Below the pieces are notes generated by a model. It ran no database searches. It was not told the DNA's origin and saw only the letters and a list, made by a program, of their open reading frames with translations. 64,000 nucleotides of DNA, from positions 124,001 to 188,000 of the forward strand of contig NZ_JBFBLC010000003.1 in the NCBI RefSeq assembly GCF_040702505.1, read 5' to 3'. The translations under genes were made by a program, and so were the position numbers. Of the stretch, positions 44,967 to 54,136 are shown in pieces. Each line of letters starts with the position of its first letter. Within the stretch, counting starts at the first letter, position 1. This DNA is from Terrabacter sp040702505 (GTDB lineage Bacteria; Actinomycetota; Actinomycetes; Actinomycetales; Dermatophilaceae).

Positions 44967-47900
44967 ATGTCAGCGTCACTCGAACAGTCTCGGATCGACG
45001 TCATCAAGGCCGCTGCCGACGCAGTGGCACCAGCCCCGAGGCGGGGCCGGGGACGGTCAGGGGGGACCGCCGCAGCCGACGTGGAGGAGTTCCTCCGGGC
45101 GTACTACCGCCTCGTCGCCACGGAGGACCTGCTGGCGCGGCCGACCCGGGAGCTGGCGACCATCGCGACCGAGCACCGCGCCTTCGCGCAGCAGCGCCAG
45201 CTCGGCACCTTCAACGTGCGGGTGTTCAACCCGACGGCCGAGGACGACGGCTGGTCGACCACGCACACCGTGGTGCAGATCGTCGTCGACGACATGCCCT
45301 TCCTCGTCGACTCCGTCGTGGGAGCGCTCGGCGGCTTCGACCGCGGCGTCCACCTGATCGTCCACCCCCAGATGACGGTGTCGCGCACCGTCACCGGGGA
45401 GCTGAGGTCGGTCGTCACCGACGGCTCCACGACCACCGCGTCGAGCACCGAGGGACTCGTGCGCGAGTCCTGGATGCACCTCGAGATCGACCGCCTGCCG
45501 GCCGATGCTCTGCCCGAGGTCGAGACGCGCCTGCGCCACGTGCTCGAGAACGTCCGCGACTCCGTCGAGGACTGGCCCAAGATGCGGGCGCACGCCCTGA
45601 CCATCGCGAGCGAGCTGCGCGCCGCCACCCCGCCCGGGACCGACCCGTACCACGCGCGCGAGGCCGCCCGGTTCCTCGAGTGGCTGGCCCACAACAACTT
45701 CACCTTCCTCGGCTACCGCGAGTACTCGCTCAAGCACGAGGACGGCAAGGACGTCTCGCGCCAGGTGCCCGGCACGGGCCTCGGCCTGCTGCGCTACGAC
45801 CGGCCCGCGGCCGCCAAGGGGCTGGTGCTCACGCCGGCCGCCAGCCGGGCGGCCCGCGACTCGAGCATCCTGATCATCACCAAGGCCAACTCGCGCGCGA
45901 CGGTGCACCGGGACGTCTACCTCGACTACATCTCGATCAAGACGTTCGACGCCCGCGGCGAGTGCGTCGGCGAGCAGCGCTTCCTCGGGCTCTACGCCTC
46001 GGCGGCCTACAACGACACCATCCACGACATCCCGCTGCTCGACGTCCGCGCCCAGGAGGTGCTGCGGCTGACCGGCCTGTCCGCCGACAGCCACTCCGGC
46101 AAGGACATCCTGCAGATCCTCGAGAGCTACCCCCGCGACGAGCTCTTCCAGACGTCCGCGGCGCAGCTGGCCGAGATCGCCACGAGCGTGCTGCACCTGC
46201 AGGAGCGTCGCAAGACCAAGCTGTTCCTGCGCCGCGACGAGTTCGGCCGCTTCGTCTCCTGCCTGGTCTACCTCCCGCGCGACCGCTACAACACGACGGT
46301 GCGCCTGCGCATCGAGGCGATCCTGCTCGAGGCCTTCGGCGGGGAGAACATCGACAACACGACGCGCGTCAGCGAGTCGACGCTCGCCCGGCTGCACTTC
46401 GTCGTCCGTATGCCGTCCGGCACCGACATCCCGGACGTCGACGAGGTGGCGCTCGAGCGGCGCGTCATCGACGCGACCCGCACCTGGGACGAGGACCTCT
46501 CCGAGGCGCTCGGCCAGGCACGCGGGCTCGAGGGCGCCGCGAGGACGATGGCGGCCTACGCCAAGGCCCTGCCCGAGGCGTACAAGGAGGACTTCGACGT
46601 CGCCACGGCCGTCGACGACCTCGACCGCATCGACGCGCTCGGCGACGGCGACCTCACCACCGGGCTGCACCTCTACGACGACCCCGCCTCCGACAACCCG
46701 CGCGAGCGGCGGTTCAAGCTCTACCGGCGCGCCGACCTGTCGCTGACCCAGGTGCTGCCGCTCTTCACCCACCTCGGGGTCGAGGTCACCGACGAGCGGC
46801 CCTACGAGGTCCGCGGTCCGGTCGGCCGCACGCTGCACATCTTCGACTTCGGCCTGTGCGCCGACGCCAGCGCGTGGGGCTCGGGCGACCCGGCCACCGA
46901 GGACGACGTCCGCAGCCGCTTCGAGGAGGCCTTCCGCGCCGTCTGGGACGGCCGCGCCGAGTCCGACGGCTTCAACGCGCTCGTGCTGGCCGCGGGCCTG
47001 ACCTGGCGCCAGGTGGTCATCCTGCGCACCGTGGCCAAGTACCTCCGGCAGACCGGCTCGACCTTCTCGCAGGACTACGTCGAGTCGGCCCTGGCAGCCA
47101 ACACCGGCATCGCCCGCAGCCTCGTCGAGCTCTTCGAGGCACGCTTCGACCCCGACGCCTTTCCCGACACCGACGCCGGCCGCGACAAGCGCGCCGTGCG
47201 ACAGAAGAAGGTCGTCGGGCGCATCACCGAGGCCCTCGACGAGGTCGCCAGCCTCGACCACGACCGCATCGTCCGGGCCCTGCTCGGCGTGATCCTGGCC
47301 AGCCTCCGCACCAACTTCTACCAGCCCGACGCGAACGGCCAGGACAAGCCGTACGTCTCGCTCAAGCTCAACCCGAAGAAGGTGCCGGACCTGCCGGCGC
47401 CCCGCCCGATGTACGAGATCTGGGTCTACAGCCCCCGCGTCGAGGGCGTGCACCTGCGCTTCGGCAAGGTCGCCCGCGGTGGCCTGCGCTGGTCCGACCG
47501 GCGCGAGGACTTCCGCACCGAGATCCTCGGCCTGGTCAAGGCCCAGATGGTCAAGAACGCCGTCATCGTGCCGACCGGCAGCAAGGGCGGCTTCTACGCC
47601 AAGCAGCTGCCCGACCCGGCGCTCGACCGCGCGGCCTGGATGGACGAGGGCATCGCCTCGTACAAGCTGTTCATCTCCGGCCTGCTCGACCTGACCGACA
47701 ACCTCGTGGCGGGCGAGGCCGTGCCGCCGCACCGCGTCGTGCGCCACGACGAGGACGACACCTACCTCGTCGTCGCCGCCGACAAGGGCACCGCGAAGTT
47801 CTCCGACATCGCCAACGGGCTGTCGGCCGACTACGGCTTCTGGCTCGACGACGCGTTCGCCTCAGGCGGGTCCGCGGGCTACGACCACAAGGGCATGGGC

Positions 47901-50228
47901 ATCACCGCCCGGGGCGCGTGGGAGTCGGTCAAGAGGCACTTCCGCGAGCTCGACCTGGACACGCAGACGCAGGAGTTCACCGTCGTCGGCGTCGGTGACA
48001 TGAGCGGCGACGTCTTCGGCAACGGGATGCTCCTGTCGGAGCACATCCGCCTCGTCGCGGCCTTCGACCACCGCCACATCTTCGTCGACCCCGACCCCGA
48101 CGCCGCGACGTCCTACGCCGAGCGCCGGCGGATGTTCGAGCTGCCGGGCTCGTCGTGGGCCGACTACGACGAGAAGCTGATCAGCAAGGGCGGCGGCGTC
48201 TTCGCGCGCTCGGCCAAGTCGGTGCCGGTCAGCCTGCAGATGGCCAGCGCCCTCGGCCTGCGCCACGGCACGAAGAGCATGACGCCGGCCGAGCTGATGA
48301 AGGCGATCCTGCTGGCGCCGGTCGACCTGCTCTGGAACGGCGGCATCGGCACCTACGTCAAGGCCACCGCCGAGACCAACTCCGAGATCGGCGACCGCGC
48401 CAACGACGCGATCCGCGTCAACGGCAGCGACCTGCGCTGCCGGGTGGTCGGCGAGGGTGGCAACCTCGGCGCCAGCCAGCTCGGTCGCATCGAGGCGGCC
48501 CTGGCCGGGGTGCGGATCAACACCGACGCCATCGACAACAGCGCCGGCGTCGACACCTCCGACCACGAGGTCAACATCAAGATCCTGCTCACGGAGCTGA
48601 CCCGCTCGGGCGAGCTGACGATGAAGCGCCGCAACAACCTGCTCGCCTCGATGACCGACGAGGTCGCCGAGCAGGTGCTGCGCGACAACTACGAGCAGAA
48701 CGTCCTGCTCGGCAACGCCCGCGCCCAGCAGCACGAGATGCTCGGCGTGCACGAGCGGCTCATCCAGTTCCTCGAGGCCCACGGCGACCTCGACCGCTCG
48801 CTGGAGTTCCTGCCGAGCGACTCGGAGATCGCGCGACGCCAGAAGACCGGCCTGGGCCTGTCCTCCCCGGAGTTCTCGGTGCTCGTCGCCTACGCGAAGC
48901 TCTACCTGAAGAACCAGCTCATCACGACCTCGCTGCCCGACGACCCGTGGTTCGAGACGACGCTCGCCGAGTACTTCCCCAAGCCGCTGCGGGGCAAGTA
49001 CGCCGAGCAGATCGCGGCCCACCCACTGCGTCGCGAGATCATCACCAACGCGGTCGCCAACTCGATGGTCAACCGCGGCGGCATCACGTTCGCGTACCGG
49101 GCCGGTGAGGAGACCGGCGCGACCCCCGAGCAGGTCGCGCGCGCGTACGTCGTCTGCCGTGAGGTGTTCGACCTGGCGGGCTTCGTGCGCCGTGTCGAGG
49201 CCACCGACAACCTCGTCAGCACGACGGCCCAGACGGCGCTCTACCTCGAGTTCCGCCGCCTCGTCGACCGCTCGGTGCGGTGGTTCCTGTCCTCGCGGCC
49301 GGCCGAGCTCGACATCGCGGCCGAGGTGGCGCGCTTCCGTCCGGGCGTGCAGGCCTTCGCCGGCCGGATCGCCGAGCTGCTCCAGGGCAGCGAGCGGACC
49401 CGTCTCGAGCGTCGCGTCCACGAGCTCGAGGGCAAGGGGGTGCCCGAGGAGCTGGCGACCGTCGCAGCCTCCCTGCTCGACTGCTACTCGCTGCTCGACT
49501 GCATCGAGATCGCCGAGGACACGGGCGAGAAGCTCGAGGACGTCGTGCACGTCTACTTCCTGACATCCGACACCTTCTCGATCGACGCCATGCTCGGCCG
49601 GGTCACGGCCCTGCCGCGCGACGACCGGTGGGACGCCATGGCCCGCGGGGCCCTGCGCGACGACCTGTATGCCGTCCTCGAGACCCTGACGCGCTCGGTG
49701 CTCGAGGTGAGCAACCGGCGCCACGACGCCGCCGCTCGCCTCGCCGAGTGGTCCGACCTCAACGCCGACGCCCTCGGCCGCGCCCGTAGCGCGCTCGGTG
49801 GCATCGAGCGGATGAGCCACGCGGGCATCGCCGCCCTGTCCGTCGCGCTGCGCACGCTGCGCACCGTGACGAAGCCGGCAGCCTCCGGGCAGCCCGCGGC
49901 CGTGGAACTCGAGGCGAGCCCCAACGGTGCCGTCACCACGGGCACGCGTCCGCGAGGAGCAGCGACGAAGGCGTCCCCGAAGGGATCGGGCAAGGCATCG
50001 GGCAAGGCAACGGGCAAGGCAACGGGCAAGCCGCCGGCCACGGCGGCCAAGGGCCGCAGCAGCGCTCCGGTGGACCCCGCCGACGACGACGACGTCGCCG
50101 CCGACGGCCGGGGCGAGGCCGCAGCCGTCCCCACCGCAGGCGGCAACGGGTCCGAGGCGGTGACGCCGGAGACGAAGCAGGCGGCGCGGGAGTCGGCCGC
50201 GCGCATCGCGGCCGAGTCGCACAGCTGA
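44967..50228 (+). CDS. gdh: Large NAD-dependent glutamate dehydrogenase
   Basis: 1753 aa, the large (about 180 kDa) NAD-specific class known from Streptomyces and mycobacteria. It deaminates glutamate to 2-oxoglutarate, feeding the TCA cycle. The first 700 residues are regulatory, with ACT-like parts (FNVRVFNPTAEDDGWSTTHTVVQIVVDDMPFLVDSV). The catalytic part starts near residue 790: GGLRWSDRREDFRTEILGLVKAQMVKNAVIVPTGSKGGF, IANGLSADYGFWLDDAFASGGSAGYDHKGMGITARGAW, GVGDMSGDVFGNGMLLS and the glycine-rich VVGEGGNLGASQLGR. The C-terminal 130 residues are a low-complexity basic/Ala tail with a 12-bp tandem repeat. ATG 44967 is preferred to 44925 because similarity begins there. A hairpin terminator follows. 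In mycobacteria this enzyme is inhibited by GarA, which also controls Kgd. Confidence 0.92.
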   Translation: MSASLEQSRIDVIKAAADAVAPAPRRGRGRSGGTAAADVEEFLRAYYRLVATEDLLARPTRELATIATEHRAFAQQRQLGTFNVRVFNPTAEDDGWSTTHTVVQIVVDDMPFLVDSVVGALGGFDRGVHLIVHPQMTVSRTVTGELRSVVTDGSTTTASSTEGLVRESWMHLEIDRLPADALPEVETRLRHVLENVRDSVEDWPKMRAHALTIASELRAATPPGTDPYHAREAARFLEWLAHNNFTFLGYREYSLKHEDGKDVSRQVPGTGLGLLRYDRPAAAKGLVLTPAASRAARDSSILIITKANSRATVHRDVYLDYISIKTFDARGECVGEQRFLGLYASAAYNDTIHDIPLLDVRAQEVLRLTGLSADSHSGKDILQILESYPRDELFQTSAAQLAEIATSVLHLQERRKTKLFLRRDEFGRFVSCLVYLPRDRYNTTVRLRIEAILLEAFGGENIDNTTRVSESTLARLHFVVRMPSGTDIPDVDEVALERRVIDATRTWDEDLSEALGQARGLEGAARTMAAYAKALPEAYKEDFDVATAVDDLDRIDALGDGDLTTGLHLYDDPASDNPRERRFKLYRRADLSLTQVLPLFTHLGVEVTDERPYEVRGPVGRTLHIFDFGLCADASAWGSGDPATEDDVRSRFEEAFRAVWDGRAESDGFNALVLAAGLTWRQVVILRTVAKYLRQTGSTFSQDYVESALAANTGIARSLVELFEARFDPDAFPDTDAGRDKRAVRQKKVVGRITEALDEVASLDHDRIVRALLGVILASLRTNFYQPDANGQDKPYVSLKLNPKKVPDLPAPRPMYEIWVYSPRVEGVHLRFGKVARGGLRWSDRREDFRTEILGLVKAQMVKNAVIVPTGSKGGFYAKQLPDPALDRAAWMDEGIASYKLFISGLLDLTDNLVAGEAVPPHRVVRHDEDDTYLVVAADKGTAKFSDIANGLSADYGFWLDDAFASGGSAGYDHKGMGITARGAWESVKRHFRELDLDTQTQEFTVVGVGDMSGDVFGNGMLLSEHIRLVAAFDHRHIFVDPDPDAATSYAERRRMFELPGSSWADYDEKLISKGGGVFARSAKSVPVSLQMASALGLRHGTKSMTPAELMKAILLAPVDLLWNGGIGTYVKATAETNSEIGDRANDAIRVNGSDLRCRVVGEGGNLGASQLGRIEAALAGVRINTDAIDNSAGVDTSDHEVNIKILLTELTRSGELTMKRRNNLLASMTDEVAEQVLRDNYEQNVLLGNARAQQHEMLGVHERLIQFLEAHGDLDRSLEFLPSDSEIARRQKTGLGLSSPEFSVLVAYAKLYLKNQLITTSLPDDPWFETTLAEYFPKPLRGKYAEQIAAHPLRREIITNAVANSMVNRGGITFAYRAGEETGATPEQVARAYVVCREVFDLAGFVRRVEATDNLVSTTAQTALYLEFRRLVDRSVRWFLSSRPAELDIAAEVARFRPGVQAFAGRIAELLQGSERTRLERRVHELEGKGVPEELATVAASLLDCYSLLDCIEIAEDTGEKLEDVVHVYFLTSDTFSIDAMLGRVTALPRDDRWDAMARGALRDDLYAVLETLTRSVLEVSNRRHDAAARLAEWSDLNADALGRARSALGGIERMSHAGIAALSVALRTLRTVTKPAASGQPAAVELEASPNGAVTTGTRPRGAATKASPKGSGKASGKATGKATGKPPATAAKGRSSAPVDPADDDDVAADGRGEAAAVPTAGGNGSEAVTPETKQAARESAARIAAESHS
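49985..50032 (+). repeat. 12-bp tandem repeat in the GDH tail
   Basis: Four copies of AWCGGGCAAGGC (the last ends AAGCC) code the Gly-Lys-Ala-Ser/Thr repeat in the disordered C-terminus. Confidence 0.8.
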
Positions 50229-50267
50229 CCTCGGGTCGCCCGGCACCTCCTCACCGGGCACGTCGTC

Positions 50268-50310
50268 GAGCGCCCCGCCGCCTCCGTCCGTCGGAGGTCG
50301 CGGGGCGCTC
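50268..50310 (+). terminator. GDH terminator hairpin
   Basis: GAGCGCCCCGC (50268-50278) pairs with GCGGGGCGCTC (50300-50310), with CCTCC/GGAGG continuing the stem inside. About 40 nt after the stop. Confidence 0.75.
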
Positions 50311-50356
50311 CCGTGCCCGGCCCGGGTGCGGTCCCGGGCGGGGGAGCGGCCTTCAC

Positions 50357-50362
50357 TAGGCT
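50357..50362 (+). promoter_or_regulatory. -10 box, leaderless start of pdtaS
   Basis: TAGGCT ends 6 nt before GTG 50369. Confidence 0.5.
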
Positions 50363-50368
50363 CGGGGC

Positions 50369-51856
50369 GTGGCAACCCTGAGCGAGCTCCTGCGCGGGCG
50401 CACGACGCTGCCCGACCACGACATCGAGTGGCTGCAGCTGCTCGTCGGGGACTGGCAGCTCGTCGCCGACCTGTCCTTCGCCGACCTCGTGCTCTGGGTG
50501 CGCTCCACGAGCGAGCGGTGGGAGGCGGTCGCCCACGTGCGCCCGACCACCGGTCAGCTCGTCTTCGTCGAGGACCAGGTCGGTCGGGTCGCGGACGAGG
50601 GACGCACGCGCGACCTGCTCTCCGAGGCCGCCGACGAGCAGCGGATCCTGCGCGTACGCCACGTCGTCGTGACGCACGAGCAGGCACCCGACCAGTCGGT
50701 GCGCGAGGAGTACATCCCCGTGGTGCGCGGCGGCCACGTCGTCGCGGTCATGACGCGACACACCAACCTCTGGACCACTCGCACACCCAGCCGGCTGGAG
50801 CTGACCTACCTGGCCACCGCCGATGCCCTCTGCCGCATGGTCACCGGGGGCGAGTTCCCGCACAGTGGGGCCCCAACCGGGCTGCGGCGCGGAGCCCCAC
50901 GCGTCGGCGACGGCGTCATCCGGCTCGACGTCGACGGGATCGTCACCTACGCCAGCCCGAACGCCGTCTCCGCCCTGCACCGTCTGGGGCACCTCGGCGA
51001 GGTCGTCGGGGCCAGCCTGGCCCAGATCGTCACCGACAACGTGCGCGAGTCCTACCCCGTCGACGAGGGGCTGCCCCTCGTGGTGACCGGCCGCCAGCCC
51101 TGGCGCACCGAGGTCGTCGCGGGCGGGACCACCGTGTCGATGCGGGCGATCCCCCTGACCGAGGCCGGCCAGCGCTTCGGCGCCATCGTGCTGATGCGCG
51201 ACGTCGGTGAGCTGCGCCGGCGCGAGCGGGAGCTGATGACCAAGGACGCGACGATCCGCGAGATCCACCACCGCGTCAAGAACAACCTGCAGTCGGTCGC
51301 GGCGCTGCTGCGCCTGCAGGCCCGTCGCCTGCCCGAGGGCGACGCCCGGGCGGCGCTCGCCGAGGCCGAGCGGCGCGTGGGCACGATCGCAATGGTCCAC
51401 GACCAGCTGAGCCAGGGCTTCGACGAGACCGTCGACTTCGACCCGATCGCCCAGCGCGGACTGGGGGCCGTCGTGGAGGTCTCCGCCAACGGTGCACCGG
51501 TGCACACCGTGACCCACGGCTCCTTCGGACGCCTTCGGGCCGAGGATGCCACCTCGCTCGCGATGATCCTCAGCGAACTGGTGCAGAACGCCATCGAGCA
51601 CGGGCTCGGCGACGCCGGGGGAGAGGTGCGCATCGCGATCGAGCGCCTGGCCGACGACCGTGGCCAGCCGATGCTCGCGGTCTCCGTGGAGGACGACGGC
51701 AAGGGCATCGACCCTGCTCGACGACCGGGGTCGGGCCTCGGCACCCAGATCGTCCAGTCGCTCGTGGCCGACCTGCAGGGGCGGATCAGCTGGGAGGGCG
51801 TCGTGCCGCACGGCACGAGGGCCCGCTTCACCGCGAGCCTGCGCCCGGTCACCTGA
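50369..51856 (+). CDS. pdtaS: Cytosolic sensor histidine kinase PdtaS
   Basis: 495 aa without membrane segments. Residues about 1-140 form a GAF-like domain (DIEWLQLLVGDWQLVADLSFADLVLWV). Residues about 185-290 are PAS-like (DGVIRLDVDGIVTYASPNAVSALHRLG). The HisKA_2 domain has phospho-accepting H300-H301 in IREIHHRVKNNLQSVAALLRLQ, then a HATPase with ILSELVQNAIEHGLGDAGG and GSGLGTQIVQSLV. In mycobacteria PdtaS phosphorylates the ANTAR antiterminator PdtaR and lies next to whiB1, as here. PdtaR is not in the window. Convergent with whiB1, with a terminator between. Confidence 0.92.
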   Translation: MATLSELLRGRTTLPDHDIEWLQLLVGDWQLVADLSFADLVLWVRSTSERWEAVAHVRPTTGQLVFVEDQVGRVADEGRTRDLLSEAADEQRILRVRHVVVTHEQAPDQSVREEYIPVVRGGHVVAVMTRHTNLWTTRTPSRLELTYLATADALCRMVTGGEFPHSGAPTGLRRGAPRVGDGVIRLDVDGIVTYASPNAVSALHRLGHLGEVVGASLAQIVTDNVRESYPVDEGLPLVVTGRQPWRTEVVAGGTTVSMRAIPLTEAGQRFGAIVLMRDVGELRRRERELMTKDATIREIHHRVKNNLQSVAALLRLQARRLPEGDARAALAEAERRVGTIAMVHDQLSQGFDETVDFDPIAQRGLGAVVEVSANGAPVHTVTHGSFGRLRAEDATSLAMILSELVQNAIEHGLGDAGGEVRIAIERLADDRGQPMLAVSVEDDGKGIDPARRPGSGLGTQIVQSLVADLQGRISWEGVVPHGTRARFTASLRPVT

Positions 51857-51883
51857 GCGGCGCCACGGCATACGCAGGCAGCC

Positions 51884-51914
51884 AAAAGCCCGGCGACCGT
51901 GTGGTCACCGGGCT
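51884..51914 (-). terminator. whiB1 terminator (intrinsic)
   Basis: AGCCCGGCGACC (51887-51898) pairs with GGTCACCGGGCT (51903-51914), one wobble pair. Read on the minus strand the stem is followed by TTTT, the only hairpin here with a clear T-run. An octamer copy (51866) lies just beyond. Confidence 0.75.
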
Positions 51915-51961
51915 CGCGGACGGTGGTCGTTCAGGCCTCGTGCGGCAGGGTCCCGCTCGCG

Positions 51962-52210
51962 TCAGCCGGCGCGGCGGGCCCGAGCGTTGCGGCGCTTGAG
52001 GGCGCGGCGCTCGTCCTCGGAGAGTCCACCCCAGACGCCGGCGTCCTGGCCGGTCTCGATGGCCCACTTGAGGCAGGTGTCGATGACGGGGCAGGTCCGG
52101 CACACGGCCTTCGCCTCCTCGATCTGGAGGATGGCGGGTCCGGTGTTACCGATGGGGAAGAACAGCTCCGGGTCGGCCTCCAAGCAGGCAGCGCGGTCGC
52201 GCCAATCCAT
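51962..52210 (-). CDS. whiB1: WhiB-family iron-sulfur regulator WhiB1
   Basis: 82 aa. Cluster cysteines are in RAACLEADPELFFP (C9) and AVCRTCPVIDTCLKWA (C-x2-C-x5-C). The GVWGGLSEDERRALKRRNARAR end gives the conserved turn and basic tail. Sequence (MDWRDRAACLE) and position beside pdtaS fit WhiB1, an essential, NO-sensitive partner of sigma-A. ATG 52210 has GAAGGAG about 9 nt upstream. Its mRNA probably starts near 52446 (TAGAGT at 52458-52453), leaving a leader of about 235 nt. Confidence 0.93.
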   Translation of the reverse strand: MDWRDRAACLEADPELFFPIGNTGPAILQIEEAKAVCRTCPVIDTCLKWAIETGQDAGVWGGLSEDERRALKRRNARARRAG

Positions 52211-52246
52211 GTGGATCGTGCTCCTTCATGTATGTCGTGTTCGAGC

Positions 52247-52266
52247 ACCGACGCCCGGGTGTCGGT
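52247..52266 (-). promoter_or_regulatory. Palindrome in the whiB1 leader
   Basis: ACCGACGCCCGGGTGTCGGT is a 20-nt palindrome with a single G-T mismatch, 37 nt upstream of the whiB1 ATG. It could be a regulator's site or an mRNA hairpin near the ribosome site. Confidence 0.4.
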
Positions 52267-52543
52267 CGTGGTGCATGTGATCGGGCGCCAGCGTCGTTGT
52301 CGGAGCCTGTCATGGTGTCGTCGTGCGGGGGATCCCCCTGACCAACGGAAACGCGCACGAAGATGTTCCGTACGCGTCGTGGTCCATGACCCGGTGCGTG
52401 CAGTGCCCATCTCCCCTGCTGAACGCACGGGCGCCGACCACACCAAGGTCCTACTCTATCGGCCAACGGCCGCCAGTTCCAGACTCCCGGGCCTCGCGGC
52501 GGGCGTGGCGGCCACCGTGCAGCCGTCCGCGACGGGGTCTCGC

Positions 52544-52549
52544 TAGGCT
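52544..52549 (+). promoter_or_regulatory. -10 box, leaderless start of the gene at 52556
   Basis: TAGGCT ends 6 nt before GTG 52556. Confidence 0.5.
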
Positions 52550-52555
52550 GATCGG

Positions 52556-53011
52556 GTGACCGAACCGACGCCCGCCATCCGAGAGGCTCGCGGATCGCAC
52601 CGCGTAGCAGGGCTGCTCACTCTGATCGAGGCGCTCGTCGTGCTCGGCTTCGCCGTCTTCTACGCCTACGAGATGGTGACCGGCGCCACAGACGACCTGG
52701 CGCGTGCGGCCACCTCGGGGGTCCTCATCCTGGTCTTCGGCGTGGCCCTGCTGGTGCTGGCTCGCGGCTGGAGCCGGGCCGCGGAGTGGGCTCGCACGCC
52801 GACGGTGCTCTGGAACGCGCTGCTGCTGCCCGTCGCTTGGTCACTGCACGAGTCGGACCGCACGCCCGTCGCGCTGGCGGTCGGCGTGGTGTCGGTGGCC
52901 AGCATCGCGGCTGCGGTTGCCACCCCGGGCCGACGCCGTGGCGGCGACGACGAGGCCGACGGTGCGGGAGCCCGGTCGGACGGGGGCCGTCGCCGCGACG
53001 GCCTCAGCTGA
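52556..53011 (+). CDS. Small membrane protein, hypothetical
   Basis: 151 aa with four membrane segments: GLLTLIEALVVLGFAVFYAYEM, ATSGVLILVFGVALLVLARG, PTVLWNALLLPVAWSLHES and VALAVGVVSVASIAAAVATPG. A disordered Gly/Asp/Arg tail follows. Four-helix layouts like this are common in actinobacterial proteins of unknown function. The start is fixed by the -10 box. The end overlaps the convergent SGNH gene by 8 nt. Confidence 0.7.
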   Translation: MTEPTPAIREARGSHRVAGLLTLIEALVVLGFAVFYAYEMVTGATDDLARAATSGVLILVFGVALLVLARGWSRAAEWARTPTVLWNALLLPVAWSLHESDRTPVALAVGVVSVASIAAAVATPGRRRGGDDEADGAGARSDGGRRRDGLS

Positions 53012-53849
53012 GCGAGAGCCAGTCGTTCCAGCCGTTGTGCAGCACGAGCCAGGCGATGAGGCCGTAGCCGGCCTGCCCGGGATGGGCCCGGTCGGGGCTG
53101 GCGGCGAGGTCGGCCATCCACTGGTCGTGCGTCACGAGGGGACGGAAGCAGTCGACGTAGGTGATGCCGCGGCGTGAGCACACGTCGGCCTGGGCCTCGG
53201 CGAGGGCCTCGATCCGTCGGTTGAGATCGTCGTCGAGCGTGGGCGTCAGGCCCACGACGAACACCCCGATGCCGGCGTTGGTCGCCTCGTCGAGGATGTT
53301 GGCGAGGTTGAGCCGCGAGCGGGCCATCGTCATGCCCGTGACGACGTCGTTGGTGCCCACGCTGAGCACGAGGCGGCGCTCGGCGCGCCCCTTCCAGCGG
53401 GGGTGGCACTCGGCGCCCCAGCGCGCCACGACGTCGCCGGAGGTGTCGCCCCGCACCCCGAGGTTGTAGGCCGTCAGGTCGAGGTCGGGGTGCTGCGTGC
53501 GGGCGACGACCCGGCCGACCCAGCCCAGTCCCTTGGGGTCGCCGTAGCCGGCGGCCATCGACGAGCCCATGAAGACCATCCCGACGTCCCGGACGCCGTC
53601 GGCCACCGTCTGCTCGGCGCTCGGCGTGTAGTACGGCTCGTCGGCGGGCGCCGCGGGCGCCGCCGAGGTGCCGGTGTGGGAGGCGTCGGACGCGGACGGT
53701 GCGGCGGGCTCGGGGGCCGGCGCCGCGGCATACCGGCCCGGGGCGTCGCTGGTGAACTGCGTGTGGGACGAGGGGTAGGCCGGGCCCACGCCGTAGGACT
53801 CTCGAGGGGTGTCGGCGGGGATCCCGCCGGTGTCGGTGCGGTCGGTCAC
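53004..53849 (-). CDS. SGNH hydrolase-like protein with altered block I
   Basis: 281 aa. The first 85 residues are disordered Pro/Ala/Ser/Tyr-rich (SHTQFTSDAPGRYAAAPAPEP). The SGNH domain follows: block I reads VFMGSSMAAGYGDPKG, with Ser where GDS has Asp but with the nucleophile Ser kept. Then come the Gly of LGVRGDTSGDV, SVGTNDVV and the DRAHPGQAGYG triad Asp-His. No signal peptide; esterase activity is plausible. GTG 53849 lies 4 nt after the DUF6104 stop, so the two are one operon. Confidence 0.7.
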   Translation of the reverse strand: MTDRTDTGGIPADTPRESYGVGPAYPSSHTQFTSDAPGRYAAAPAPEPAAPSASDASHTGTSAAPAAPADEPYYTPSAEQTVADGVRDVGMVFMGSSMAAGYGDPKGLGWVGRVVARTQHPDLDLTAYNLGVRGDTSGDVVARWGAECHPRWKGRAERRLVLSVGTNDVVTGMTMARSRLNLANILDEATNAGIGVFVVGLTPTLDDDLNRRIEALAEAQADVCSRRGITYVDCFRPLVTHDQWMADLAASPDRAHPGQAGYGLIAWLVLHNGWNDWLSLS

Positions 53850-53853
53850 GTGC

Positions 53854-54030
53854 TCAGTCCTCGTCGTCGTCCAGCCGGGCCAGCCACGTCGCGAGTCGCT
53901 CGACGGGCACCTCGAACTCGGGGTTGAGGTCGACGAAGGTGCGCAGCTGCTCGGCGAGCCACTCGAAGGTGACCTCCTCCTCGCCGCGCCGGGCCGCCAG
54001 CTCCTCGATGCCCCTGTCGGTGAAGTACAC
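53854..54030 (-). CDS. DUF6104-like small protein
   Basis: 58 aa, reading M-Y-F-T-D-R-G-I-E-E-L then AARRGEEEVTFEWLAEQLR, FVDLNPEFEVPVERLAT and WLARLDDDED. This acidic, fully helical protein matches what I remember of the DUF6104 family (start MYFTDRGIEELE, end DDD/DED). GTG 54030 is supported by TAACCT (54042-54037) ending 6 nt upstream. It is followed closely by the SGNH gene. Function unknown. Confidence 0.7.
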   Translation of the reverse strand: MYFTDRGIEELAARRGEEEVTFEWLAEQLRTFVDLNPEFEVPVERLATWLARLDDDED

Positions 54031-54036
54031 GATGGG

Positions 54037-54042
54037 AGGTTA
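54037..54042 (-). promoter_or_regulatory. -10 box, leaderless start of the DUF6104-like gene
   Basis: Minus-strand TAACCT, 6 nt, GTG 54030. Confidence 0.45.
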
Positions 54043-54136
54043 TCGCGTGCCGGTCCCGGCCCGTCGGAGGCCAGCCGGGAGCGCCTGCCCCGAGGCCGTG
54101 AGAGAGCCGCCGTATGCCGTCCCGCCCGGAACGCAC

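Larger units (their letters stand above)
52211..52555. promoter_or_regulatory. Long divergent intergenic region whiB1 / 52556 gene
   Basis: 345 nt with no supportable gene. It holds the whiB1 ribosome site, the palindrome at 52247-52266, a TAGAGT -10 on the minus strand (52458-52453) and TAGGCT (52544-52549) for the plus gene. Lower G+C than the neighbours around 52360-52460. Confidence 0.6.
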
